NCBI GenBank assembly: GCA_963828445.1
Contig: CAWHFP010000021.1
Location: forward strand, 1 to 64,000
Reading direction: 5' to 3'
Length of the DNA stretch: 64,000 nucleotides
Source of the DNA: Bog-532 sp963828445
GTDB taxonomy: Bacteria; Actinomycetota; Actinomycetes; Streptosporangiales; Streptosporangiaceae
Below, one piece after another: positions 43,179-52,364 of this stretch (its first letter is position 1; every line of letters starts with the position of its first letter). The notes under the pieces were generated by a model. That model was not told the DNA's origin and did not search any database. It saw only the letters and a list, made by a program, of their open reading frames with translations. A program made the position numbers and the translations under genes.

Positions 43179-44156
43179 ATGGCCACCGTGGGCTACACGT
43201 TGATGACCGAGCAGGCCGGCCCGGCCGACCTGGTGCGCTGGGCGGTCCGGGCCGAGCAGACCGGGTTCGGGTTGCTGGTGTCCAGCGACCACTACTTCCC
43301 GTGGGTGAACGAGATGGGGCACGCCCCCAACGCCTGGGTCACCCTGGGCGCGGTGGCCCAGGCCACCGAGCGGGCCGAGCTGATGACCTACGTGACCTGC
43401 CCGACCATGCGTTACCACCCGGCCGTGGTGGCCCAGCAGGCGGCCACGCTGGGCGTGCTCAGCGAAGGCCGGTTCACCCTCGGGCTGGGGGCGGGCGAAT
43501 CGCTCAACGAGCACGTGGCCGTGAGCGCCTGGCCCAACGCCGACCAGCGCCAGGAGATGCTGGTCGAGGCGGTGACGATCATCAAGGCGCTGTTCGACGG
43601 CGGCTACGTGAACTTCGGCGGCGAGTACTACGAGGTGGACGCGGCCAAGCTGTGGGACCGGCCGGAACGGCCGGTCCCGCTCGGGATCGCCGTGTCCGGG
43701 CAGCAGTCCTGTGAGCGGTTCGCGCCCATGGCCGACGTGATGATCGCGGTCGAGCCGGAGGAGTCGCTGGCCAGGTGGTGGGACGAGGCGTCGGGGCGGC
43801 CGCCGTCGCGCAAGGTCGGCCAGCTGCCGATCTGCTGGGGCCCGGACCGGGACCAGTGCGTGCAGCGGGCCCACGAGCTGTTCCGGTGGTTCGGCAGCGG
43901 CTGGAAGGTCAACGCCGAACTGCCGGGCACGGCGGCGTTCGCCGCGGCCAGCCAGTTCGTGCGGCCGGAGGACGTGGCCGGGTCGATCCCGTGCGGCGAT
44001 TCGGTCGAGGCGGTGGTCAAGGCGGCCTCGGCCTTCTGGGCGGCGGGCTTCACCGACCTGGCCCTGGTCCAGATCGGCGGGACCGAGCCTGAGCAGGACC
44101 GGTTCTTCCAAGCCGCCCCGGAACTCATCATGGCGCTGAAGGAGTCCGCGGGTTAG
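43179..44156 (+). CDS. F420-dependent LLM oxidoreductase (G6PDH-like subfamily)
   Basis: Predicted 325-residue barrel of the luciferase-like family. S-S-D-H-Y-F-P-W, V-T-C-P-T-M-R-Y-H-P-A-V-V-A-Q-Q-A and F-T-L-G-L-G-A-G-E-S-L-N-E-H follow the subfamily related to F420-dependent glucose-6-phosphate dehydrogenase. The substrate need not be a sugar phosphate. ATG at 43179 with GGAAGGG upstream. It stands alone between a terminator and the gamma-glutamyltransferase. Confidence 0.88.
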   Translation: MATVGYTLMTEQAGPADLVRWAVRAEQTGFGLLVSSDHYFPWVNEMGHAPNAWVTLGAVAQATERAELMTYVTCPTMRYHPAVVAQQAATLGVLSEGRFTLGLGAGESLNEHVAVSAWPNADQRQEMLVEAVTIIKALFDGGYVNFGGEYYEVDAAKLWDRPERPVPLGIAVSGQQSCERFAPMADVMIAVEPEESLARWWDEASGRPPSRKVGQLPICWGPDRDQCVQRAHELFRWFGSGWKVNAELPGTAAFAAASQFVRPEDVAGSIPCGDSVEAVVKAASAFWAAGFTDLALVQIGGTEPEQDRFFQAAPELIMALKESAG

Positions 44157-44252
44157 GTTCCTGCCCGGCAGCGGCATCTCGCCCGGCAACTTGATCTCTG
44201 GCCGTGGGCGGGGCCAGTATGGATGCGACATTTTCGAACAAAGAGGTCCCAT

Positions 44253-46101
44253 ATGCGTTTGCGTCGCCGCTGGGGTGTGGTCGGCTCCCTGTCCGCCTTG
44301 TCCGCCCTGCTGATAACCGTGCCCGCGCAGTTCAGCGCGGCCAGCGCGGCCGGGCAGGGCGGCGGAGGCGGCGCTAAACAGCCGGTGGCGGTAGGGACCG
44401 GCGGCGGGGTGGCCTCCATGGACCTGGGGGCCAGCCAGGCCGGGATCGACGTGCTCAAGCGCGGCGGCAACGCGGTCGACGCGGCGGTGGCCACGGCCAG
44501 CGCGCTGGGGGTGACGATCCCGTTCGTGGCCGGTCCCGGCGGCGGCGGTTTCATGGTGATCTACCTGGCCAAGCAGCATGAGGTGGTCACCATCGACGGG
44601 CGGGAGAACTGCCCGCAGGCCTGCACCACCACCATGTTCATCAACCCCGCGACCGGCCAGCCGTACGACTACGACTACGCGTCCGACCAGCCGCTGTCCA
44701 CCGGCGTGCCGTCCATGGTCGCCACCTGGGCCACGGCGCTGAAGAAGTACGGCCGGCTGAGCCTGGGCCGCGACCTGCAGCCCGCGATCAGCCTGGCCAG
44801 GAACGGGTTCCGCACCGACGCCGACTTCCAGCAGCTCACCCAGTCCGAACTGCCCGAGCTGCAGGCCTACCCGGCCAGCCACTGGCTGCTGACCAGCGCG
44901 GGCCAGCCGCTGCCGGTCGGCACCCTGCTGAAGAACCCCGACCTGGCCAAGACCTACGGGCTGCTGGCCAGGTACGGGCCGTCCTACCTGTACAACGGGC
45001 CGCTCGGGCAGGCCATCGTCCAGGCCGACGACCACCCGGTGACCACTCCCGGCCAGACCACGGTCCAGCTGCCGGGCATCATGACCATGAACGACCTGCG
45101 GGCCTACCAGGCCCACGTGCAGGCCCCGACCCACGTGAACTACCGCGGCCTGGACATCTACAGCATGGCCCCGCCGTCCAGCAGCGGCACCACGGTCGGC
45201 GAGGCGCTGAACATCCTCAGCCACTACAACCTGTCTTCGGAGTCCCGGGTCACCGCGCTGTTCCACTACCTGGAGGCCTCGCGGCTGTCCTACGCCGACC
45301 GCAACGCCTACGTCGGTGACCCCCGGTTCGAGAACGTGCCCACGCAGCAGCTGCTGAGCCCGGCGTTCGCGGCCACCCGGCAGTGCCTGATCGGCAACAC
45401 CGCGGCGACCTCCCCGGTGGCCCCGGGTAACCCGTACGGGCCGTACACCGGCTGCTCGAGCCCGTCCTCCGGCGGGCAGGCCACCAACGAGGGTCTGCAC
45501 ACCAACAACATCGTGACCGCCGACCAGCAGGGTGACATCGTCGCCTACACCAACACGATCAACTTCTTCGGCGGCAGCGGGCAGACCGTGCCCGGCTACG
45601 GGTTCCTGCTCAACGACGAGATGACCGACTTCGACTTCGCCCCGCCCGCGTCCGGCGCCCACGACCCGAACCTGCCGGCCGGGGGCAAGCAGCCGCGGTC
45701 CAGCATGGGCCCGGTCATCGCGCTGCGGCACGGCAAGCCGGTGTTCACCATCGGCGCGGCCGGCGGCTCCACCATCATCACCACGATCCTGCAGACGCTG
45801 ATCAACCACGTGGACTTCGGCATGTCGCTGCCGGACGCACTGGCCGCGCCGCGGGTCAGCAACACCAACTCGGCCACCTCCAGCGCTGAGCCGCTTGTTC
45901 TACAACAGCGCGGTGGCCAAGCAGCTGACCAGCCAGTACAACGAGAAGTTCACCGAGACCGGCGGGTCGATCCTGCCGCTGGACTACTACCCGGGCGACG
46001 CCACCGCGCTGCAGGTGCTGGGCGGCGGGAAGCTGGAGCCGATCGCCGAACCGGTGCGACTGGGCGGTGGCAGCGCCCTGGTCGTCCACCCGTCGCGGTG
46101 A
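44253..46101 (+). pseudogene. ggt: Gamma-glutamyltransferase with a C-terminal frameshift
   Basis: Exported Ntn-hydrolase precursor. Signal peptide about residues 1-35, then the large subunit (G-G-N-A-V-D-A-A-V-A). The small-subunit start is G-L-H-T-N-N, Thr417 being the expected autoprocessing nucleophile, although T-T-H is more usual. G-F-L-L-N-D-E-M-T-D-F and G-G-S-T-I-I-T-T are intact. After S-S-A-E-P-L one extra base near 45893 shifts the frame; F-Y-N-S-A-V-A-K-Q-L and the end of the protein at 46101 are in the next frame. Without correction the last 70 residues are scrambled. Acts outside the cell on glutathione or gamma-glutamyl peptides. Confidence 0.85.
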
Positions 46102-46131
46102 CCCGTTGGCTGGGTTAGCGGGGGCCGGTTC

Positions 46132-46587
46132 GTGAGAGTGGTGGTGGACGCCGATCGTCTCATCGCCCTGCTGGCGGACCGGCTGACCGCGATCGTCCCG
46201 GACGGATTCCGGATCGAGGCCGACGGGGCCATGCTGCGGTTCTCGGCCGAGGAAGGACGGTTCCCGGGCCAGTCCGGGAGCTACGACGTCGGGCCGTCGG
46301 GTAGCCACGTACGGCAGTACTTCGACGTCCACCCCGGCACCGGGGCCGACCGGCTGGTCGGGGTGTGCGTGCGGGTGCTGGACGACCTGCAGGACTACGT
46401 CAGCGAGGCGACCCACGATCCCTGGCCGGGGCGGACCGCACAGCCCACTCCGCAAGGTGAGCTGCGGGAGGCGGAACTCCACCTGTGGTACGGCGGGCGG
46501 CACGGGCGCCAGGCCGTCCTGGCCTGCGCGCCGATACCACTGACCGAGCTGGGCCCTGCCCCGCGGGGCCGCCACGGGAGACAATGA
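46132..46587 (+). CDS. Hypothetical protein
   Basis: Predicted 151-residue soluble protein starting at a GTG. It has D-G-A-M-L-R-F-S, S-Y-D-V-G and H-L-W-Y-G-G-R-H-G motifs but no family I recognise. It lies three bases before an SRPBCC gene and is probably in one operon with it and the following LLM gene. Confidence 0.6.
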   Translation: MRVVVDADRLIALLADRLTAIVPDGFRIEADGAMLRFSAEEGRFPGQSGSYDVGPSGSHVRQYFDVHPGTGADRLVGVCVRVLDDLQDYVSEATHDPWPGRTAQPTPQGELREAELHLWYGGRHGRQAVLACAPIPLTELGPAPRGRHGRQ

Positions 46588-46590
46588 ACC

Positions 46591-47091
46591 GTGGTCAGAT
46601 ACGCGGACAGCCCGACGGCGCGAGCCGAAGTCCACGTGGCCGCGCCCCCGGATGTGGTGTGGCCGCTGGTCACCGACATCCGGCTGCCGACCCGGTTCTC
46701 CACCGAGCTGACCAGCGCCGAATGGGCGGAAGGGACGGCCGGCCCGTGCGCCGGGGCCCGGTTCACCGGGCACAGTCAGCACCCGGCCGTCGGCACCTGG
46801 CAGACCACCTGCACGGTGGTCGCGTGCGAAGAACCACGGGCGTTCGGCTGGGTGGTGGGCGATCCCGGCTACCCGGCGGCCCGGTGGGGGTTCGAGCTGG
46901 ACGCCGACGACGGCGGGACCCGGCTGCGGCAGTGGGCGGTGCTGGGCCCGGGCCCGTCCGGCCTGACCCCGGCCATCGAGGCCAGGCCCGACAAGGAGGA
47001 GCGGATCGTGGCCCGGCGGCTGGCCGAGCACGAGGCCAACATGCAACGCTGCCTGGCCGGGATCAAGGAGCTGGCCGAGCGGGGCCGATGA
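46591..47091 (+). CDS. SRPBCC (START-like) family protein
   Basis: Predicted 166-residue protein with a helix-grip fold: V-A-A-P-P-D-V-V-W-P-L-V-T-D-I at the start, A-R-F-T-G-H-S in the middle, G-W-V-V-G-D-P-G-Y and a long C-terminal helix. Members bind hydrophobic ligands or act as cyclases and aromatases. Stop overlaps the start of the LLM gene in ATGA, so translation is coupled. Confidence 0.82.
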   Translation: MVRYADSPTARAEVHVAAPPDVVWPLVTDIRLPTRFSTELTSAEWAEGTAGPCAGARFTGHSQHPAVGTWQTTCTVVACEEPRAFGWVVGDPGYPAARWGFELDADDGGTRLRQWAVLGPGPSGLTPAIEARPDKEERIVARRLAEHEANMQRCLAGIKELAERGR

Positions 47092-47831
47092 GCAGGCCCA
47101 CGCTCCGGGTGGCCGTGGCGGGCTCGGCCGGCGGGGCGGCCGAGGTCGAGTTCGTGCGGGAGGCCGAGCGGCTCGGGGCCGACTCGGCCTGGGTGCCGGA
47201 GCTGTGGGGCCACGACGCGCTGACCCAGCTCGGTTACCTGGCCGCCCGCACCTCGCGGATCGCCCTGGGCACCTCGATCGTGCAGCTCGGGGCCCGCTCC
47301 CCCGCGCTGCTGGCCACCTCGGCCATGTCGCTGCAGCAGCTGTCCGGCGGCCGGTTCCGGCTGGGCCTCGGGGTCAGTGGCCCCCAGGTCATGGAGGGCT
47401 GGCACGGGGTGCCGTTCCGGCGGCCGGTTCAGCTGACCCGCGAGACCATCGAGATCATCCGGATGGTCAGCCGCGGCGACCGGCTGGCCTACGAGGGGCA
47501 GGTCTATCAGCTGCCGCTGCGCCGGCCCGGCGGCCCGGGCCGGGCGCTGCGGCCCGCGGCGCCCCCGGTGGCCGTGCCCATCTACGTGGCCGCGATCGGC
47601 CCGGCCAACCTGCGGCTGTGCGGCGAGCTGGCCGACGGCTGGCTGGCCAACGCGTCCGGGCCGACCGCAGCGAGGAGTTCACCGATGGATTACCAAGCAC
47701 CAATTCGTCAAGCTTCTCCGTCGCGCGGGCATGCCGGCGCGGCCCAGCGGCCGCCCGGACCCTGGCCGACCTGTCACCACTGCGGAGCTGGATCAGTTCT
47801 GCACCGACGGCGTGTCCCGAGCGCCTGGTAG
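47088..47831 (+). pseudogene. LLM class oxidoreductase, C-terminal half lost
   Basis: The first 190 residues are a good luciferase-like oxidoreductase: E-L-W-G-H-D-A-L-T-Q-L-G-Y-L, L-G-T-S-I-V-Q-L-G-A-R-S-P and G-R-F-R-L-G-L-G-V-S-G-P. After L-C-G-E-L-A-D-G-W-L-A-N the family pattern stops abruptly at about 47660 and the rest is unrelated sequence. The normal protein is about 330 residues. The tail region contains a short I-T-K-H-Q-F-V-K-L-L-R-R-A-G in another frame, which I cannot assign. The junction suggests deletion or insertion. Confidence 0.75.
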
Positions 47832-47867
47832 ACCGCATGGGCGGCAGCCCCTGAGTTTTCATGGTCT

Positions 47868-47895
47868 GGGCTTAAGCGCCCGGGCTTAAGCGCCC
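47868..47895. repeat. Two tandem copies of a 14-bp palindrome-like unit
   Basis: GGGCTTAAGCGCCC is repeated twice without a gap. Each unit contains GCTTAAGC and GGGC/GCCC arms. It lies in the gap after the truncated LLM gene and may act as a terminator or mark the rearrangement junction. Confidence 0.75.
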
Positions 47896-47956
47896 GGGAC
47901 GCATGATTCGGCGGAAACGCGGAATGACCGTGACGTTCCTACCGGAAGGGGACGCC

Positions 47957-48244
47957 ATGAGCTGGGTGACCTTCGTCGTATTCGGCGCGTTCGTCGCGGT
48001 CGCGCTGTTCGTCATGGTGCGCCGCTCACGCCCGGGCGGTCCCGGTCCGGCCGTGAACTACGTGCCGCCACCGTTGCCGGGCGCGGTGAACTCCTACTAC
48101 CGTCAGCGCGGCCGGCAGGGGCCCTTCGACGTCACGGCAACCGAACCCGGACCGGGACCCGCTCTGACCGCTGTGGCGGTGCTCAGCTGGGCTCAGCCGC
48201 TGACCCGGGACCAGGTGCAGGGGCCGTTGATTTCGAAAGCGTAG
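47957..48244 (+). CDS. Small membrane protein
   Basis: Predicted 95-residue protein with one N-terminal membrane helix (F-V-V-F-G-A-F-V-A-V-A-L-F-V) followed by a basic cytoplasmic region with N-Y-V-P-P-P-L-P-G-A-V-N. The ATG is preceded by GGAAGGGGACG. The last 20 residues overlap a decayed gene on the minus strand, so the true end may differ. Confidence 0.55.
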   Translation: MSWVTFVVFGAFVAVALFVMVRRSRPGGPGPAVNYVPPPLPGAVNSYYRQRGRQGPFDVTATEPGPGPALTAVAVLSWAQPLTRDQVQGPLISKA

Positions 48245-48843
48245 GCCGACGACACGTCCACGGTCTCCGGGCCGTCGAAGTTGTTGTTGTCCGCGATGTT
48301 GCTGGTATCAGTGCTGTTCAAAGTGGCGAAGTAGCAGTCATTGGCACCGGAGTCACCGCTGCCGTTGGTGTGGTAGACGCCCGGCTTGATGTCCTGGCCG
48401 ACCACGTACACACCGTCGCCGCTGAGCTGCGACGCCTGGATGTCACCCAGTTGCGCCTTGACCTGTTGCTGTTGCTTGGACAGCGCCGTCTGCTGTTGCT
48501 TGAGCGCTGACGACTGCTGAGTCAGGGCGTATTACGGCCGCGTAAGCCTGCGCCGCCTTGGTGTTTCCCGCCGAGGTGGCGTTCCGGGCCTGCGACCGGG
48601 CGGTCGTCCCTGGCCGAGCAGGCCCTGGACCTTACCAAGCAGCGTCCAACTGGCCGTTAAACTTCTCCGGGTCGCAGCGTGCATGCCGGACGCGCCCAGG
48701 CCAGGCCGCCCGATGTGTTGACCCTGGCCCCGATCAGACCCGACGAGCAAAATCACCACCGCGAGCTGGACAGTTCTGCACCCGCCGGGGAAAGTACGGG
48801 TGGCCTGTCCCGCAGAAGGTCGCTCCTGGTCGCCGTGGTCATG
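48193..48843 (-). pseudogene. Decayed coiled-coil membrane or secreted protein
   Basis: The last 110 residues are intact and distinctive: a Gln/Lys-rich coiled coil (L-S-K-Q-Q-Q-Q-V-K-A-Q-L-G-D-I) followed by V-Y-V-V-G-Q-D-I-K-P-G-V-Y-H-T-N-G and E-I-N-G-P-C-T-W, a pattern found in exported actinobacterial proteins. Upstream fragments, including L-A-V-V-I-L-L-V-G (a membrane helix), D-P-E-K-F-N-G-Q-L-D and G-N-T-K-A-A-Q-A-Y-A-A, are in different frames with stops between them. The ATG at 48843 is the likely original start. At least three indels are needed. Confidence 0.65.
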
Positions 48844-49147
48844 GGCGGAAGGATCCAGCGAAGTGGTGCCGGTCATTGTCCCCCCCAAGGCCTGGAGGCG
48901 GGCATGCCAGAACAGGCGTGGCAGCGTTGGTTAAAAGCCGGGACGACCAGCCATTGAGACCGGCCCGGCCGCACCGGAGATGGACCGTCAATATGACGCG
49001 CAATATCCGGAACCGGATGACCGCGGCGGAGACGGTAATTTCCCTGCCGTTCCCGGCGATGCCGTCGCCGAAAGCGTTCCCGCTGGATATAAGTGGGCAT
49101 TCTGGTCTAATGCCGCAGTAACGGTGCGGAAATTAGCCGCGGTACGG
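48844..49147. other. Gene-free region
   Basis: Some 300 bp between a decayed gene and the end of the Ser/Thr kinase gene. It is less GC-rich than the flanks, with AATATGACGCGCAATATC near 48991. Short open frames exist on both strands but none has a family match, a good ribosome site or coding-like composition. I see no convincing RNA gene. Confidence 0.5.
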
Positions 49148-51460
49148 TCAGGGGAGGGTGGTGACGTCGATGGCTCGGACGCGGCCGTCGGTGTTGTCGG
49201 GCATCAAGATGGTGCGGCCGTCCGGGGACAGGGCGAACTCGCGGCCGAGGCCGGTGGCGAAGGTGCCGATCAGGGCGTGACCGCGGTTGCTCAGGGCGGC
49301 CGAGGTACTGATCACGGCCACGGTGGCGCCGGTGCCGGGCTGGGCCGCGTGCAGGCTGGTGTTGGCGACCAGGAGCCGGCTGCCGTTCTTGACCAGGGCC
49401 AGGCCGATCGGGGCCGCGCCCACGGCCACCCTGGCGTTCAGCGGGTGGGCCGCCTTCGCGCGCAGGGCGGCGGCCGAGAATCCGAGCAGCGCGTCGCTCT
49501 CCCGGCTGGTGACCCACAGCTGGCGGCCGTTGGCCGAGAGCACGACCCGGACCGGGTTGCAGCCGGCCGCGGTGGTGGCCAGCACGGCGTGGGTGGGATC
49601 GGTCTCGGCCTTGGCCACGTCGACCAGGCTGAGGGTGCCGGGCCCGGTCGCGGTGTCCAGGTTGGCGAACACCTGACGGGTCATGCTGGTCACGTAGAGA
49701 GACTTGCCGTCCGGGGACATCGCCATCCCCACCGGCTGCTGGCCGAGCGGCACCTTGCCGACCACGTCCGACGATCCGAACGTCTGGGTGGCCAGCGCCT
49801 TGTGCAGGTCGAACACGACCATGCCCGCGCCGGCCTGCAGGGTGACGAACGCGAACTTGTCGTCCGCGGAGATCGCCACCTCGACCGCCTGCTCACCGAA
49901 GGTGCTGGTCAGGGTGCCAACCACCGGGTTGGGGTTGCCCTGCTCGGCGGCGGCCACGTTGATCACGGCGGCTCCGCTATTGGTGGCCGCCAGCAGCAGC
50001 AGCCCGTCGTGGGTCAGGGCCAGGCCCTTCTGGGCCCCGCTGACCGTGAACGTGCGCAGCACCTTGGGGCTCTGGGCCGAGCCGCTGTTGCTGAGCACCG
50101 CGACCGAGTTACCCAGGGCGGCGAACGAGAAGTCGCCGTCGGACGTGGTGACCACGCCGAACGGCTGGCCCCCGGTGGTGGTCAGCGTGCTCTTGACGCC
50201 GGTCAGGTTCTTGGCCGTGGCCACCGCTGTGGTGCAGCCGGGGACGGTGGGGGCGGCCGGGGCCGCCACACCGTTGGCGGCGTTGGAGGTCTTCTCGGGG
50301 CCGCCGGACCCGCCACCGCTCAGCGCGGCCACCACTCCCCCGGCCGCACCCCCGGCGACCAGGCAGGCGGCCACGATCAGCGCGGCGGGCGTGCGCCACC
50401 AGGGCCGGGACCGGGCCGGGCCGCGCCGGACCCGCGCCGGTCCGGGCATGGTCGCCGCGGGCGGCAGGCCGAGCTGATCACCGGACAGCTGGGCCATGGT
50501 CTCGGTGACCGGCCCGACCGGGACCGCGGCCTCCTGGCGGGTGGGCGGGCTGGCCGGCCGGGCCGGGACGCGCCCCAGGCCGAGCGCGTCCCGCAGCGCC
50601 CCGGCGAAGGCCAGGCAGCTCGGGAAGCGGTCCTCCGGGGCCTTGGCCAGCGCCCGGGCCAGCACCGCGTCGACGGCGGCGGGCAGGTCGGGCCGCCGGG
50701 CCGACACCGGCGGCGGCGGGTCGGACAGGTGGGCCCACACGACGGCCATGTCGTCGTCGCGATCGAACGGCGGGACGCCGGCCAGCATCTCGAACACCGT
50801 GCAGGCCAGCGCGTACTGGTCGGCCCGGCCGTCCACGGTGCCGCCCTGGATCTGCTCGGGCGCCATGTAGGACGGCGTGCCCAGGAACTGCCCGGCGGCG
50901 GTGATCCCGGTGACCGACAGGACCCGCTTGCTGAGCCCGAAGTCGGCCAGGTACACGTGCAGTTCGTCGCGGCCCGCGGTCAGGTCGAGCAGCATGTTGC
51001 TGGGCTTGATGTCGCGGTGGACCAGCCCGTGCTGATGGGCCGCGTCCAGCGCCGACGCCACCTGGGTCACGATGCGGTCGGCCCGGGCCGGGGCCAGCAG
51101 GCCTTCCCCGGCCATGAGCGTGCGCACGTCGCCGCCGGGCACGTAGCGCATGGCGATGAACAGGACGCCGCCGGACTCACCGGCCGCGAAGATCGGGATG
51201 ATGTGCGGGTGGTCGACGGCGGCGGCGGCCCGGGACTCCCGGATGAAGCGGCGCTGGAACGCGTCGTCCCGGGCGTAGCGCGGGGCCAGGATCTTCAGCG
51301 CGACGTCCCGCTCCAGCCGGGCATCGCGGGCCCGGTAGATGACGGCCATGCCGCCGTGGCCGATCTGCTCCTCGACCCGGTAGCCGGCGACTTCGGCCCC
51401 GGCCGGAAGGCCGCCGGGAGGCGCCGGGAGGTCGGGGCGGGGCCGGTCCTGCTCGCTCAA
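49148..51460 (-). CDS. Membrane Ser/Thr protein kinase with extracellular beta-propeller
   Basis: Predicted 770-residue PknB-like kinase. The catalytic domain is residues 25-290 with G-x-G-G-M-A-V loop, Lys56, H-R-D-I-K-P-S-N at 148-155 and DFG at 173-175; G-T-P-S-Y-M-A-P-E closes the activation segment. A single membrane helix lies near 360-385. The outer part (410-770) is made of WD/YVTN-like beta-propeller repeats (S-P-D-G-K-S-L-Y-V, S-P-D-G-R-T-I-L-M). It probably senses an extracytoplasmic signal. TTG start at 51460 has GGGGGAACG upstream. Confidence 0.93.
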   Translation of the reverse strand: MSEQDRPRPDLPAPPGGLPAGAEVAGYRVEEQIGHGGMAVIYRARDARLERDVALKILAPRYARDDAFQRRFIRESRAAAAVDHPHIIPIFAAGESGGVLFIAMRYVPGGDVRTLMAGEGLLAPARADRIVTQVASALDAAHQHGLVHRDIKPSNMLLDLTAGRDELHVYLADFGLSKRVLSVTGITAAGQFLGTPSYMAPEQIQGGTVDGRADQYALACTVFEMLAGVPPFDRDDDMAVVWAHLSDPPPPVSARRPDLPAAVDAVLARALAKAPEDRFPSCLAFAGALRDALGLGRVPARPASPPTRQEAAVPVGPVTETMAQLSGDQLGLPPAATMPGPARVRRGPARSRPWWRTPAALIVAACLVAGGAAGGVVAALSGGGSGGPEKTSNAANGVAAPAAPTVPGCTTAVATAKNLTGVKSTLTTTGGQPFGVVTTSDGDFSFAALGNSVAVLSNSGSAQSPKVLRTFTVSGAQKGLALTHDGLLLLAATNSGAAVINVAAAEQGNPNPVVGTLTSTFGEQAVEVAISADDKFAFVTLQAGAGMVVFDLHKALATQTFGSSDVVGKVPLGQQPVGMAMSPDGKSLYVTSMTRQVFANLDTATGPGTLSLVDVAKAETDPTHAVLATTAAGCNPVRVVLSANGRQLWVTSRESDALLGFSAAALRAKAAHPLNARVAVGAAPIGLALVKNGSRLLVANTSLHAAQPGTGATVAVISTSAALSNRGHALIGTFATGLGREFALSPDGRTILMPDNTDGRVRAIDVTTLP

Positions 51461-51582
51461 CGTTCCCCCAGAGCGCTGGCCAGGGCAGATCGGTGGGCCC
51501 CGGATGTGTATGTGACGCCTGAACAGTGTGGCCGGATGGCGCGGCCCGGGCTGCTATTTTTCCCGAATGCCGGGAGCCGGGG

Positions 51583-52260
51583 TCACCGGCCGGCCCGGGC
51601 CAGGACGCCGGAGACGAGCGTTTCGAGCAGCTCGCGGAGGGCGGCGGCGAAGTCGAGGCGGAGGACGGCCAGGCTGGGGTCGGCCTCGTAAGCGGCCAGC
51701 ATGGCCGCGGACGGCTGGCACTGCGGCCACAGCGCCCCGGTGCTGAGCAGGGTGGCGCCGGCCAGGCGGAAGCTTTCGGGCTCGCCGAGTTCCGGGAGGT
51801 GGCGGCGCAGCAGGACCCCCAGATCGGCCAGGCCGGCGATGGTGGCGCGCTTGTAGGTGGCGGCGACCTGCGGGGAGACGTTGCGTTCGAGCACGGTGGC
51901 CTGGGCGCTGACCAGATCGCACAGCACGGGGCGGGCCGCCAGCGATCGGGCCATCGTGGCCGCCACCTGGTCACCGCGGGTCGCGACCGGAGCGGACGCC
52001 GTCACCGCTCCGTCCAGGTCACCGGCCAGGGCCCCCAGCCAGTCCTGCCAGGCGGCGCCGAGCAGTTCGAGGAGCACGGCCTCGCGGGACTCGAAGTAGC
52101 GCAGCACGTTGGACTTGGCCAGGCCGACGCGGCGGCTGAGCTCGTTCAGCGTGACGTCGGCCACCGGCATCTCGGCCAGCATGGCGGCCGCGGTGTCGAG
52201 GATGGCGCGGCGGCGCACCTCCCGTTGCTCGGCGCTGCGGGCCCGCTGGAACACGGTCAT
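51583..52260 (-). CDS. TetR family transcriptional repressor
   Basis: Predicted 225-residue regulator. HTH at residues 15-55 (A-I-L-D-T-A-A-A-M-L, L-S-R-R-V-G-L-A-K-S-N-V-L-R-Y-F). The C-terminal domain resembles the TetR_C group common next to short-chain dehydrogenases. The ATG at 52260 is preferred to 52269, but both are possible. Divergent from the SDR gene with three AGACC-N3-GGTCT sites between them. Confidence 0.9.
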   Translation of the reverse strand: MTVFQRARSAEQREVRRRAILDTAAAMLAEMPVADVTLNELSRRVGLAKSNVLRYFESREAVLLELLGAAWQDWLGALAGDLDGAVTASAPVATRGDQVAATMARSLAARPVLCDLVSAQATVLERNVSPQVAATYKRATIAGLADLGVLLRRHLPELGEPESFRLAGATLLSTGALWPQCQPSAAMLAAYEADPSLAVLRLDFAAALRELLETLVSGVLARAGR

Positions 52261-52274
52261 GCCCGGCATTTTAC

Positions 52275-52342
52275 AGACCGACGGTCCCTTGTGTAGAGAC
52301 CAGCGGTCTGCTAGCTTCGGAAATGTAAAAGACCGATGGTCT
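52275..52342. promoter_or_regulatory. Three phased TetR operators
   Basis: AGACCGACGGTCC (52275-52287), AGACCAGCGGTCT (52297-52309) and AGACCGATGGTCT (52330-52342) are three copies of AGACC-N3-GGTCT. Their starts are 22 and 33 bp apart, two and three helical turns, so bound repressors would face the same side. The first copy differs by one base. Confidence 0.85.
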
Positions 52343-52364
52343 TATAGAGGGCGCGGAGGCAGTC

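Noticed and set aside
47690..47830. I-T-K-H-Q-F-V-K-L-L-R-R-A-G fragment as a tyrosine-recombinase remnant
   Set aside because: The match covers only about 15 residues and no catalytic R-x-x-H or Tyr is nearby.
48980..51691. Long plus-strand frame opposite the Ser/Thr kinase
   Set aside because: Same antisense composition; the kinase on the minus strand has complete catalytic motifs.
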